A DNA stretch of 64,000 bases from DASZJY01 sp036260255 (GTDB lineage Bacteria; Actinomycetota; Acidimicrobiia; Acidimicrobiales; AC-14): the NCBI GenBank assembly GCA_036260255.1, contig DATAAF010000005.1, positions 1-64,000 on the forward strand, written 5' to 3'. Positions 7,079 to 15,449 of this stretch are shown piece after piece. Position 1 is the stretch's first letter; every line of letters starts with the position of its first letter. Under the pieces are notes generated by a model that ran no database searches, was not told where the DNA came from, and worked only from the letters and a program-made list of their open reading frames with translations. Both the position numbers and the translations under genes were made by a program.

Positions 7079-9190
7079 ATGGCGTTCGTCGTCGAGGAAG
7101 TGGCGACTGGGGAGCCAGTGGTGTCACTGGACAACCCGGCCGCGACGGACCCTGCTCTGGTGGGCGCCAAGGCGGCGGCTCTCGCCCGCGCCGCCCGCGC
7201 CGGATTGCCAGTCCTTCCCGGGTTCGTGGTCACCACCGACGGCGCCGCCCTTCTCGACGGGGCTCCCGACGGCTCCCGACTCGAGGTGGAGGTCTCCCTC
7301 CGCGACGCCTGGCGACGCCTGTCCGACGCGGGGGCGCGCTCGCTGGTCGTGCGGTCGTCCTCCACCGTGGAGGACGCCGGGGCCAGCTCGATGGCCGGGA
7401 TGTTCACCTCCGTCGTCGACGTCCGCGGGTGGGACGCCTTCCAGGCGGCGGTTGGCGCCGTCCTGGCGTCGAGGAACGTCGTCGCTCTGAACGGGGCCGA
7501 CACGGCGCCGGCGCCGATGGGTGTCCTGGTGCAGCCCATGCTCGACGCCGCCACGGGGGGCGTCCTCTTCGCCGTCGACCCGGTCACCGGGCGGCGCGAC
7601 CGCATGGTGGTTGCCGCCGTCAACGACGCCCCCGCCGCCCTCGTCAGCGGCGACGTCGACGGTACGCGATCGGTCATGTCCCGCCACGGCCGGCTCATCG
7701 AGGCGTCGGGCGACGGCGTCGAGGCCTTGCTCGACCGGCACCGCCGTCACCTCCTGGCCGGGTTGGCGCGTCACGCCGCGTCGGTCTTCGGCGGTCCGCA
7801 GGACGTCGAGTGGGCCTTCGATCGGGACGGACGCCTGTGGTTGCTGCAGAGCCGGCCGATCACCGCCGTCGCCGCCGCCGCCGCACGGGGTCCGCTGCTC
7901 GGCCCCGGCCCCGTCGCCGAGACGTTCCCCGAGGCGCTCTCGCTGCTCGAGGAAGACCTCTGGCTTGTCCCCCTCCGCACGGCGCTGGTCGAGGCGCTCC
8001 GCCTGGCGGGGACGGCCTCCCGCCGCAAGCTGACCAGGTCGTTCGTGGTCACCACCGTCGGCGGGCGGGTCGCCGCCGACCTCGCCCTGCTCAGCCCCGA
8101 CGCCGAGCGCAGGGGCCTCGGCCGCCTCGACCCGCTGCCGCCGATCCGCCGACTGGTGGCGGCGTGGCGGGTGGGCCGCCTGCGGGCCGCGCTGCCGGCG
8201 CTGGCGTCCGACCTGGTTGCCCGAGCCGACGCCGAGCTGCTCGCTCTCCCGCCGCTCGACCGCCTGACCGACCGCCAGCTCGTCGCCGTGCTCGAGGGCA
8301 CGCGCCAGCGGCTGGTGGCGCTCGGGGGGCACGAGGTGCTGATGGGATGGCTGGTCTCGCCCGGCACCGCTTCGGCCACCGCCGCGTCCGTGGGCCTGCG
8401 GTCCCTTGCCAACGCACGAGCCGAGGGCTGGTCCGACGAGGAGATCCTCGCTCGGCGTCCCACCGTGCTCGCCCTGCTGCCGCCCCGCGTCGGCCCCCCT
8501 GCTCCGCTCCCGCCCACTCCCGAGGTGACGGCGCCGGTGGCCGACGCCGATCCCATGGCCACCCTCCGCGAAGCCCTGCGCCTGCGGGCCCGGTGGGTGC
8601 AGGAGCTCGGGGCCCGAGCGGCGTGGGAGCTCGCCGGGCGCCTCCACCGGCGTGGCGTGTTGCCCGAACGGGAGTGGGTGCGTTGGATGACGCTGGCCGA
8701 GCTGCACGAGCTGTTGGCCACCGGGGTCCTCCCCGAGGGTGTGCCCGCCCGCCAGCCGACGGTCGCCGCCCCTCCCCTTCCCGCCCGCTTCCGCCTCGCC
8801 TCCGACGGGTCGCCGGTGGCGGTGGCCGCCGCCCGACGGCGGGCGGCTCGGTCAGGAGGCGGCATCGGAGCGGGCGGCGGACGGGGCATGGGCACCGTCC
8901 ACGACGGAGTGGGCCGGCCGCCGGCCGGGTCCGTGCTTGTCGTGCGCACCCTCGACCCCGCGCTTGCCCCGCTCCTGCCCGGGCTCGCCGGGCTGGTGGC
9001 GGAGACGGGGAGCGTCCTCTCCCACCTCGCCATCCTCGCCCGCGAGTTCGGCGTGCCCACCGCCGTGGGCATCGAAGGCGCGCTCACCCGGTTCCCGGCG
9101 GGGACCACCCTTGCCGTCGACGGCACCACCGGCGACGTCACCATCGTGGGCGACGACGGGGCCGCCGCCGCCCCGAGGGGTGCGGCATGA
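7079..9190 (+). CDS. PEP-utilising enzyme: PPDK-type ATP-grasp plus swivelling His domain
   Basis: 703 aa from the ATG at 7079, preceded by AGGAAGGG. Residues 1-270 are a PEP/pyruvate-dikinase-type ATP-grasp domain (VGAKAAALARAARAGLPVLPGF, VVRSSSTVEDAGASSMAGMF, QDVEWAFD, LWLLQSRPIT). A long helical middle follows. The C-terminal mobile domain carries the phosphohistidine motif TGSVLSHLAILAREFGVPTA, with His649. This architecture fits phosphoenolpyruvate synthase-like proteins and rifampin phosphotransferases. The C-terminal PEP-binding TIM barrel is missing, so it is closer to the Rph type. The phospho-acceptor is unknown. It overlaps the next gene by 4 bp. Confidence 0.8.
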   Translation: MAFVVEEVATGEPVVSLDNPAATDPALVGAKAAALARAARAGLPVLPGFVVTTDGAALLDGAPDGSRLEVEVSLRDAWRRLSDAGARSLVVRSSSTVEDAGASSMAGMFTSVVDVRGWDAFQAAVGAVLASRNVVALNGADTAPAPMGVLVQPMLDAATGGVLFAVDPVTGRRDRMVVAAVNDAPAALVSGDVDGTRSVMSRHGRLIEASGDGVEALLDRHRRHLLAGLARHAASVFGGPQDVEWAFDRDGRLWLLQSRPITAVAAAAARGPLLGPGPVAETFPEALSLLEEDLWLVPLRTALVEALRLAGTASRRKLTRSFVVTTVGGRVAADLALLSPDAERRGLGRLDPLPPIRRLVAAWRVGRLRAALPALASDLVARADAELLALPPLDRLTDRQLVAVLEGTRQRLVALGGHEVLMGWLVSPGTASATAASVGLRSLANARAEGWSDEEILARRPTVLALLPPRVGPPAPLPPTPEVTAPVADADPMATLREALRLRARWVQELGARAAWELAGRLHRRGVLPEREWVRWMTLAELHELLATGVLPEGVPARQPTVAAPPLPARFRLASDGSPVAVAAARRRAARSGGGIGAGGGRGMGTVHDGVGRPPAGSVLVVRTLDPALAPLLPGLAGLVAETGSVLSHLAILAREFGVPTAVGIEGALTRFPAGTTLAVDGTTGDVTIVGDDGAAAAPRGAA

Positions 9191-9738
9191 GGGCGGGCCG
9201 GGTGGCCCAGCTGGCCGCCCTCCTCGTGCTCATCGGGTCGGGGGTGTACCTCGTCGTCTACCTCTACCGGTGGGAGTGGAACCGGGCCCTGATCGCCGGG
9301 GTGTTCTTCCTCATCGCCGAGGTCGGGCTGGGCATCGCCGTCGTGCTCCAGCGGCTACGGCGGATGGAGGAGAAGCTCACCCGCACGGCCCGTGCCGGCG
9401 CCGTCCTCCCGCCGCCGGACGTCTCCGCGGAGGCCTACGACGAGGTGCTGGGGCGGATCCAGGAGACCGCTCCCCCGGCTCGCGACCACTTCTCGTGGCT
9501 GCGCACCGAGAACCAGGGGATGGGCGTGTTCGTCCCCGTGCTCATGGGCGCCGGCGTGATCGCCTCCGCCCTGGCCTGGCTGGTCGAGCGCCTGGCCCGG
9601 GCCACCGCCCAGCCGGTGCTCGAGCGGGGGCTGACCGCCCGCCTGGTCCCGCTGGCCTGGCCCGAGCGGGGCCTCACCGAGGTCGATCCCGACCCGCTCG
9701 ACCTCCTCGCCGGGCCCACCGGGCGGCCGTTGGGCTGA
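9187..9738 (+). CDS. small integral membrane protein, hypothetical
   Basis: 183 aa from the ATG of an ATGA overlap. Two N-terminal hydrophobic helices (about residues 8-28 and 35-55) are followed by a basic helix (RLRRMEEKLTR), a soluble stretch with HFSWLRTENQG, and a third hydrophobic segment near residues 112-132. It is co-transcribed with the PEP-utilising enzyme and the small protein at 9740. I recognise no family. Confidence 0.65.
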   Translation: MRAGRVAQLAALLVLIGSGVYLVVYLYRWEWNRALIAGVFFLIAEVGLGIAVVLQRLRRMEEKLTRTARAGAVLPPPDVSAEAYDEVLGRIQETAPPARDHFSWLRTENQGMGVFVPVLMGAGVIASALAWLVERLARATAQPVLERGLTARLVPLAWPERGLTEVDPDPLDLLAGPTGRPLG

Positions 9739-9739
9739 C

Positions 9740-10165
9740 GTGAAGCGGATCCTGGTGACCGCCGCCGTGGTGGTGGTGGCCTTCTTCGGGATCGACGCCC
9801 TGGCCGACCAGACCCAGAACCGTCCCGACCGGAGCCAGCCGGGGTCTGCGAGCGAGATCGTGCTGTCGGTGGAGGGCCGCGGACGGCAGCAGTCGCCCGT
9901 CTACGCGGCGGAGAGCCTGTGGGGAGCGTGCCGGGGCACCGTCGAGCAATCGCTGGTGCCACCGGGGCCGGTCGAGATCGCTCCGGGCCGGGTGCGGCTG
10001 GTGACCGAGCCGGCCCTCGGTCCTCACGCGTGGCGCCGGCTGCGGGGCTGCCTGGAGGACGCCACTCTCGACCTGGTGCGGGCGCGCGTCGTGTCCAAGC
10101 ACGACACGATGCCCGGCCCTACAACCGCGACCAGATCCGGCGAGGGGCGTCGAGGGTCCGGCTGA
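9740..10165 (+). CDS. small secreted or membrane-anchored protein, hypothetical
   Basis: 141 aa with a GTG start 1 bp after the preceding stop. The N-terminal MKRILVTAAVVVVAFFGIDALA is a signal peptide or signal anchor. Two Cys residues (in GACRG and RGCLED) may form a disulfide. It is the third member of the PEP-enzyme operon, so an envelope role is likely, but function is unknown. Its 3' end overlaps the convergent phosphatase gene by 47 bp. Confidence 0.6.
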   Translation: MKRILVTAAVVVVAFFGIDALADQTQNRPDRSQPGSASEIVLSVEGRGRQQSPVYAAESLWGACRGTVEQSLVPPGPVEIAPGRVRLVTEPALGPHAWRRLRGCLEDATLDLVRARVVSKHDTMPGPTTATRSGEGRRGSG

Positions 10166-10763
10166 TGGCGGTGATGGCGGGGTTGGGGCGGTCTGGACCG
10201 TCACCCAACCCGGCCACGAAGGCGATCTGCTCGAGCGAGGGCGGCCCCACGGCGAGATTGCGGCGGACGGCTTGCGACGGCCGGGCCTCGCCGCTGGTCA
10301 CCAGGTAGGAGCCGACCATGGTGCCGGTGCGGCCCACGCCGGCCCCGCAGTGGACGAACACCTTGCCGGGCGACGACTGCACGACCTCGAGGAAGCGGGC
10401 GACCTCCTCACGCGTCGGCGTCTGGCCGTCGCGCATCGGGATGCGCACGACGTCGATACCGAGGCCCTTGGCAACGGCGATGTCCTCCTCGATGCCCTCC
10501 TCGGCCCGGAGGTCGATGATGGTCGAGGCGCCCTGGTCGACGAGCGCCCGGTAGCCCTCGGGCGTCGGCGCCGCGCCCCGCCACAGGTGGTCGTCGACCA
10601 CCTGGAAGTTCTTCACCCCTTGGACGTCGGGGGCGGCCGCCTCGGCCGTGGAGTTGCGGGCCCAGGCCGACATCACGTACACGGCCACGTTCCCGAGGAC
10701 CATGAAGCAGGCGAAGGCCGCCACGCACTTCAGCAGCACCCTGCTCGCTGAGCCAAACCGCAC
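10119..10763 (-). CDS. tyrosine/dual-specificity phosphatase-like protein, membrane anchored
   Basis: 214 aa, GTG start with AGGAGG upstream. A hydrophobic anchor spans residues 10-32, so the catalytic domain lies outside the cytoplasm. The CX5R P-loop is HCGAGVGRTG with nucleophile Cys139 and Arg145; the candidate general acid is Asp112 in the MRDGQTP loop. The fold matches DSP/PTP enzymes (DHLWRGAAPTPEGYRAL is typical of this branch). It is convergent with, and overlaps, the small protein at 9740. The substrate could be a phosphoprotein or phosphoinositide and cannot be told from sequence. Confidence 0.85.
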   Translation of the reverse strand: MRFGSASRVLLKCVAAFACFMVLGNVAVYVMSAWARNSTAEAAAPDVQGVKNFQVVDDHLWRGAAPTPEGYRALVDQGASTIIDLRAEEGIEEDIAVAKGLGIDVVRIPMRDGQTPTREEVARFLEVVQSSPGKVFVHCGAGVGRTGTMVGSYLVTSGEARPSQAVRRNLAVGPPSLEQIAFVAGLGDGPDRPNPAITAISRTLDAPRRIWSRL

Positions 10764-10886
10764 GGCCGGGTTGTCCTCCTGGAACGTCGGGTTCCCGCAC
10801 TTTGGGCCTCCCCGCTTCGGGAGCCTCGCAAACCAGTTTTCGGCGTGTCAAAAGCCGAGCTTGACCGATGTCTGCTACACAGACCC

Positions 10887-11978
10887 ATGGCTCCTCGTCG
10901 CACTCCGAAGGCCCGGCTGCTGCTCGGGCTGGTCCCCGCACTGCTCACCCTCCTCCCTGTCGCCACCGCCCAGGCCTCCCACGTCTCGTGCGGGACGGTG
11001 ATCACGACGGACACGGTCCTCGACGGCGACGTCGGCCCGTGCCCGTCGGGCGGCCTCCGCATCGCCGCCAGCGACGTCACCCTCGACCTCAACGGCCATC
11101 GCGTCTTCGGTCGTCCGTCGCCCGGCGACGGCACCGGCATCCTGCTGTTCCGGGTCACCAACGTCACCGTCAGGAACGGCACCGTCGCCAACTTCGACAT
11201 GGGCGTGGCCATCGAAGGCGGCGCCGCCAACACCGTCCGGAACATCACCGCCCGGGACAACATCGGGTCGGGCAGCACCAACGGGGGCGACGGCATCGTC
11301 GTCCTCTCGTCGAGGCAGAACCGCATCCTCAACAACCGCACGATCAACAACGGCGGCCTCTCGGGGATCGGGCTCTACACCGACGTCGACCTCGCCCACC
11401 CGCGGTCGACCAGCGGGGTGTCCAGCGGCAACCTGATCCAGGGGAACCAGGTCCACAACAACATCGCCAGCCGCTTCGGCGACGTCACCACCACCGACAA
11501 CGACGGCATCCGGGTCGAGCCCAACAGCCCCGGGAACTTCATCATCGGGAACAGCGTCGTCGGCAACGGCCTCGACGGCATCGTTCTGTTCGTGGGGTCG
11601 AACAACAACGTCATCCGGGGGAACTACGTGGCCCGCAACGGCCTCTACCGAACGACCGCCCGCCGGGGCAACGGCATCGGGCTGCAGAGCCTCCCCGGGG
11701 TCAACGGGGCCAGCTTCAACACCATCGAGGGGAACGTGGCGGTGGACAACGGCGACAACGGCATCGTCCTGCGCGGCCCCCGGGGCGGCGCGCTCGGGGC
11801 GGTCAACAATGTCGTGCGCAACAACATCGCCATCCGCAACGCGGTGCTGCCCATCCTCGGACCCGCCTTCGGGCCCGCCTTCGACCTCAACGACGACAAC
11901 CCCAACTGCGACAACAACGTGTGGCAGGACAACCGCTACATCACCGTCGACCCGCCCTGCGCCGCCGACACGCCCTAG
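10887..11978 (+). CDS. secreted right-handed parallel beta-helix protein
   Basis: 363 aa from the ATG at 10887. A signal peptide (MAPRRTPKARLLLGL..., ending near ATAQA) is followed by a CGTVITTDTVLDGDVGPCP block with a likely disulfide. Many PbH1 coils come next, with repeated NxI/NxV steps (NTVRNITARDN, NRILNNRTINN, NNVIRGNYVARNG, NNVVRNNIAIRN), as in NosD/pectate-lyase-like carbohydrate-binding proteins. A C-terminal CDNNVW...C pair probably caps the helix. It likely binds or cleaves polysaccharide outside the cell; no catalytic set could be assigned. Confidence 0.8.
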   Translation: MAPRRTPKARLLLGLVPALLTLLPVATAQASHVSCGTVITTDTVLDGDVGPCPSGGLRIAASDVTLDLNGHRVFGRPSPGDGTGILLFRVTNVTVRNGTVANFDMGVAIEGGAANTVRNITARDNIGSGSTNGGDGIVVLSSRQNRILNNRTINNGGLSGIGLYTDVDLAHPRSTSGVSSGNLIQGNQVHNNIASRFGDVTTTDNDGIRVEPNSPGNFIIGNSVVGNGLDGIVLFVGSNNNVIRGNYVARNGLYRTTARRGNGIGLQSLPGVNGASFNTIEGNVAVDNGDNGIVLRGPRGGALGAVNNVVRNNIAIRNAVLPILGPAFGPAFDLNDDNPNCDNNVWQDNRYITVDPPCAADTP

Positions 11979-11989
11979 CCGCCGGCTCG

Positions 11990-12286
11990 CTACCGCGGCC
12001 GGTCGTGGTACACGAGGCGGGTCTCGCCCACGAGGATCTCGTCGCCGGGGAACAGCGGTCGCTCGTCCTCGACCGGCTCGCCGTTGACCCACGTGCCGTT
12101 GAGCGAGCCGACGTCGGCCACCCACCAGCCGGCGGGTAGCTCCTCGAAGACGGCGTGGCGGCGGGACGCGGTCCTGTCCTCGGCGAGGACGATGTCGTTG
12201 GACGGGTCGCGCCCGATCGTCATGCGGCCGCCGCGGAGCTCCACCCGGCCGGCGCCGCCCGGCCCCGAGACCTCGAGGTGCGCCAC
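11990..12286 (-). CDS. FHA domain protein
   Basis: 98 aa, essentially one forkhead-associated domain that binds phosphothreonine. The conserved GRDPSNDI, SRRHA and SLNGTWVNG loops are all present. It follows the HIT gene (stop 12298) on the same strand. No ATG is available; I take the GTG at 12286, which keeps the first beta strand. A CTG at 12301 overlapping the HIT stop is an alternative. It probably acts as a phospho-dependent adaptor; the partner is unknown. Confidence 0.75.
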   Translation of the reverse strand: MAHLEVSGPGGAGRVELRGGRMTIGRDPSNDIVLAEDRTASRRHAVFEELPAGWWVADVGSLNGTWVNGEPVEDERPLFPGDEILVGETRLVYHDRPR

Positions 12287-12297
12287 CCGGACCGCGC

Positions 12298-12819
12298 TCA
12301 GGCGGGCCAGGCGGCCCGCAGCCGCTCGAAGGTGGACGGGAGCGCCTCGGGCAGCACTCGCGTCTCGGCCAGCACGGTCATGAAGTTGGTGTCGCCGTTC
12401 CAGCGGGGCACGCAGTGGACGTGGAAGTGCCCGGGGACGCCCGCCCCCGCCGCCCGGCCCAGGTTGATGCCGATGTTGAGACCCTCGGGCGAGTAGGCGG
12501 CGCGCAGGGCCCGGACGGCCGCGGCCACCACCTCCCAGAGGTGGACCGCCTCGTCGGCCTCGAGGTCCTCGATGTCGGCGTGGTGGTGAACGGGCATCAC
12601 CATGAGGTGCCCGCTGGTGTAGGGGAAGGCGTTGAGCACCACCGCGCACTGCTCGTCGCGCCAGACGACGTAGGTCTTGTCGGGCGGGTCGTCGCTCCCG
12701 AGGATCCGGCAGAAGACGCAGGGGGCGTCGTCGCCGGCGTCGGTGGCGTCCGAGGCCAGGTACGGCAGCCGCCAGCCCGCCCACAGGCGGGCGAGCCGGT
12801 CCTGGTGCTCGTCGGTCAC
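12298..12819 (-). CDS. HIT-family hydrolase, AP4A phosphorylase-like
   Basis: 173 aa, starting at the GTG of a GTGA overlap with thrS. The histidine triad is GHFHVHCVPRW. A CVFCRI knuckle near residue 35 and NAFPYTSGHLMVMPVHHHADI match the actinobacterial diadenosine-tetraphosphate phosphorylase/hydrolase group encoded next to thrS. It cleaves or phosphorolyses dinucleoside polyphosphates, which aminoacyl-tRNA synthetases such as ThrRS can produce. That gives the neighbourhood a logic, although the link is inferred. Confidence 0.88.
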   Translation of the reverse strand: MTDEHQDRLARLWAGWRLPYLASDATDAGDDAPCVFCRILGSDDPPDKTYVVWRDEQCAVVLNAFPYTSGHLMVMPVHHHADIEDLEADEAVHLWEVVAAAVRALRAAYSPEGLNIGINLGRAAGAGVPGHFHVHCVPRWNGDTNFMTVLAETRVLPEALPSTFERLRAAWPA

Positions 12820-14756
12820 CGGCGGGAAGCCACGTCGGCGGCCAGCCGCTCGGCGAACGCCTCGACGGGGACGCCCCGCTCGACCTCGCCGCCCCGCGGG
12901 TTGACGCCCACGGTGCCGGCGGCCATGTCGTCGTCGCCCACCACGAGGACGTACGGGAGCTTCTCGAGCTTGGCCTTGCGGATGCGGGCCCCCAGCGGCT
13001 CGGCGGCGGCGACGTGGTCCACCCGGAACCCCTGCTCCCGCAGCCGCCCGACGACCGCGCCGGCGTAGCCGTCGTGGTCGTCGCGCACGCCCAGCACCCG
13101 CGCCTGGACCGGCGCCAGCCACACGGGGAAGGCGCCGGCGTAGTGCTCGACGAGGATGCCGAAGAAGCGCTCGACCGAGCCGAACAGGGCCCGGTGGATC
13201 ATGATCGGGCGGTGGCGGGCGTTGTCGGCCCCCACGTAGCCGAGGTCGAAGCGCTGCGGCATCTGGAAGTCGACCTGCAGGGTGGAGAGCTGCCACGGCC
13301 GGCCGATGGCGTCGCGAACGTGGATGTCGATCTTGGGCCCGTAGAACGCCCCTTCGCCCTCGGCCACCCGGTACTCGAGCCCGGAGGCCCTGATGGCCTC
13401 GAACAGGGCGTCGGTGGCCATCGCCCAGTCCTCGTCGGACCCGACCGACTTCTCCGCCGGGCGGGTCGAGACCTCGGCGCTGAAGGACTCGAACCCGAAC
13501 GTCCGCAGCATGCGCACCACGAAGTCGAGCAGCGACCCCAGCTCGGGGACGATCTGCTCGGGGGTGCAGAAGATGTGGCTGTCGTCCTGGGTGAAGCCGC
13601 GGGTCCGCAACAGCCCGTGGATCACCCCGGAGCGCTCGTAGCGGTAGACCGTCCCGAACTCGAAGAGCCGAAGGGGCAGGTCCCGGTAGGAGCGGATCTG
13701 GCTGCGGTAGACGAGGAGGTGGAACGGGCAGTTCATCGGCTTCGGGTAGTAAGCCGCCCCCTCGAGCTCGAAGGGCGGGTACATGGCCTCGGCGTAGAAG
13801 CCGAGGTGGCCGCTGATCTCCCACAGGTCGGACCGGGCCAGGTGGGGGCTGTAGACGAACTGGTAGCCGCAGGTCTCGTGCTCGCGGCGGGAGAACTCCT
13901 CCATGAGACGGCGCACCATGGCCCCGTTGGGATGCCAGACGGCCAGCCCGGCGCCGAGCTCGTCGGGGAAGGAGAACAGGTCGAGCTCGGGGCCCAGCCG
14001 GCGGTGGTCCCGGCGCTCGGCCTCCTCCAGGCGGTGGAGGTGCTCGGCCAGCGCCTTGGGTGACTCCCAGGCGGTGCCGTAGATGCGCTGGAGCATGGGC
14101 CGGCGCTCGTCGCCCCGCCAGTAGGCGCCCGCCACCCGCATGAGCCGGAAGGCGCCCAGGCGCGACGTGGAGGGGACGTGGGGGCCCCGGCACAGGTCGA
14201 CCCAGCCGTCGTTGCGGTAGGTGCTCACGACCGAGCCTTCGGCTCCCTCGCCGGCGTCGACCCCCTCGATGATCTCCACCTTGAACGGCTGGTCGGCGAA
14301 GCGGGCCAGGCCCTCCTCCCGGGAGAGCTCCTCGCGGACGAAGGGCTGGTCCTCGTCGACGATCTCCCGCATCCGGGCTTCGATGCGGGCCAGGTCGTCC
14401 TCGGTGAAGCGGGCGCCACCGGGGAGGTCGAAGTCGTAGTAGAAGCCGTCCTCGACGGGCGGCCCGATGGCGTACTTGGCCCCCGGAAAGAGGTCGCAGA
14501 CGGCCTGGGCGAGCACGTGGGCGGTGGAGTGGCGGAGGACGGCCCGGCCCTCCTCCGAGTCGGCGGTGACGATGGCCACCGACGCCCGGTCGGGCAGTGG
14601 GGTGGTGAGGTCGATCTGGGCGCCGTCGACCCGGGCAGCGACCGCCGCCTCGGCCAGGCGGCGGCCGATCGACGCCGCCAGGTCCGCCGCCGTCGCCCCT
14701 TCGGGGAGGCGGCGAGCCGACCCGTCCGGCAGGGTGACCTCGATCTCGGCGGCCAT
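12816..14756 (-). CDS. thrS: threonyl-tRNA synthetase
   Basis: 646 aa, the family length. Domain order: TGS domain (residues 1-62, EVTLPDGSARRLPEGAT), editing domain with HSTAHVLAQA and the CRGPH Zn site, class II catalytic core, and C-terminal anticodon-binding domain. The catalytic Zn ligands are the Cys of MNCPFH and the His residues in DDSHIF and MIHRALFGS. The ATG at 14756 is 54 bp from the divergent ABC gene, leaving no room for a T-box. It heads an operon with the HIT and FHA genes. Confidence 0.97.
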   Translation of the reverse strand: MAAEIEVTLPDGSARRLPEGATAADLAASIGRRLAEAAVAARVDGAQIDLTTPLPDRASVAIVTADSEEGRAVLRHSTAHVLAQAVCDLFPGAKYAIGPPVEDGFYYDFDLPGGARFTEDDLARIEARMREIVDEDQPFVREELSREEGLARFADQPFKVEIIEGVDAGEGAEGSVVSTYRNDGWVDLCRGPHVPSTSRLGAFRLMRVAGAYWRGDERRPMLQRIYGTAWESPKALAEHLHRLEEAERRDHRRLGPELDLFSFPDELGAGLAVWHPNGAMVRRLMEEFSRREHETCGYQFVYSPHLARSDLWEISGHLGFYAEAMYPPFELEGAAYYPKPMNCPFHLLVYRSQIRSYRDLPLRLFEFGTVYRYERSGVIHGLLRTRGFTQDDSHIFCTPEQIVPELGSLLDFVVRMLRTFGFESFSAEVSTRPAEKSVGSDEDWAMATDALFEAIRASGLEYRVAEGEGAFYGPKIDIHVRDAIGRPWQLSTLQVDFQMPQRFDLGYVGADNARHRPIMIHRALFGSVERFFGILVEHYAGAFPVWLAPVQARVLGVRDDHDGYAGAVVGRLREQGFRVDHVAAAEPLGARIRKAKLEKLPYVLVVGDDDMAAGTVGVNPRGGEVERGVPVEAFAERLAADVASRR

Positions 14757-14810
14757 GTCGGGCCGAGAATAGCGGCGGCCCCGGGCGCCCCGAATGGGAG
14801 TATCTGGGGC

Positions 14811-15449
14811 GTGGAGGCCGAGGTCGTCCGCTTCGAGCTGCGGCACGTGCGGGTCGACGGCGACGACGGCCCGATCCTCGACGGCCTCTCGCTGCGCATC
14901 CCGGCGGCCGGCCTCACCGCCATCGTGGGACCGTCGGGGTCGGGCAAGACGACGATCCTCCGCCTGCTCAACCGCCTCGACGACCCCGACACCGGCGAGG
15001 TCCTCTTCGACGGGCGCGACGTCCGCAGCTACAACGTGCTGGAGCTGCGCCGCCGGGTGCAGTACGTGGGGCAGGTGCCGGTCACGTTCCCGGGCACGGT
15101 GGCCGAGAACGTGGGCGACGGCTGGGAGGAGCTGCTGCCCCGTGTGCACCTCCCGCCCGGGCTCGGCGGGCGGCGGGCCGACGTGCTCTCGGTGGGCGAG
15201 GCCCAGCGCATGTGCCTGGCCCGGGCGCTGGCCCGCCGGCCGGAGTGCCTGCTCCTCGACGAGCCCACCTCCGCCCTCGACGCCGGCTCGAAGGGCGAAG
15301 TCGAGCGGCTGGTGCGCTCGCTGGCCGACGAGGGGCTCACCGTGGTGATGGTCACCCACTCGGGCCGCCAGGCGGCCGAGCTGGCCGACCGGGTGGTGGC
15401 GGTCCGCCCCTCCGGCGCGGGCCGGCCGGAGGACCAGTGGACGACCTGA
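14811..15449 (+). CDS. ABC transporter ATP-binding protein, FetA/YbbL-like
   Basis: 212 aa, GTG start. Walker A GPSGSGKTT, a variant signature LSVGEAQR (LSVGE for LSGGQ), Walker B CLLLDEPTSALD and switch His in VTHSGRQ. It is short, as FetA proteins are. The permease gene follows with a 13-bp overlap. In E. coli the homologous FetA-FetB pair is an iron exporter linked to oxidative stress; the same substrate here is an inference. Confidence 0.82.
   Translation: MEAEVVRFELRHVRVDGDDGPILDGLSLRIPAAGLTAIVGPSGSGKTTILRLLNRLDDPDTGEVLFDGRDVRSYNVLELRRRVQYVGQVPVTFPGTVAENVGDGWEELLPRVHLPPGLGGRRADVLSVGEAQRMCLARALARRPECLLLDEPTSALDAGSKGEVERLVRSLADEGLTVVMVTHSGRQAAELADRVVAVRPSGAGRPEDQWTT

Noticed and set aside
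14757..15359. N-terminal extension of thrS running back to 15359
   Set aside because: The added sequence is antisense to the ABC ATPase gene and low complexity; the TGS domain begins exactly at the ATG at 14756.
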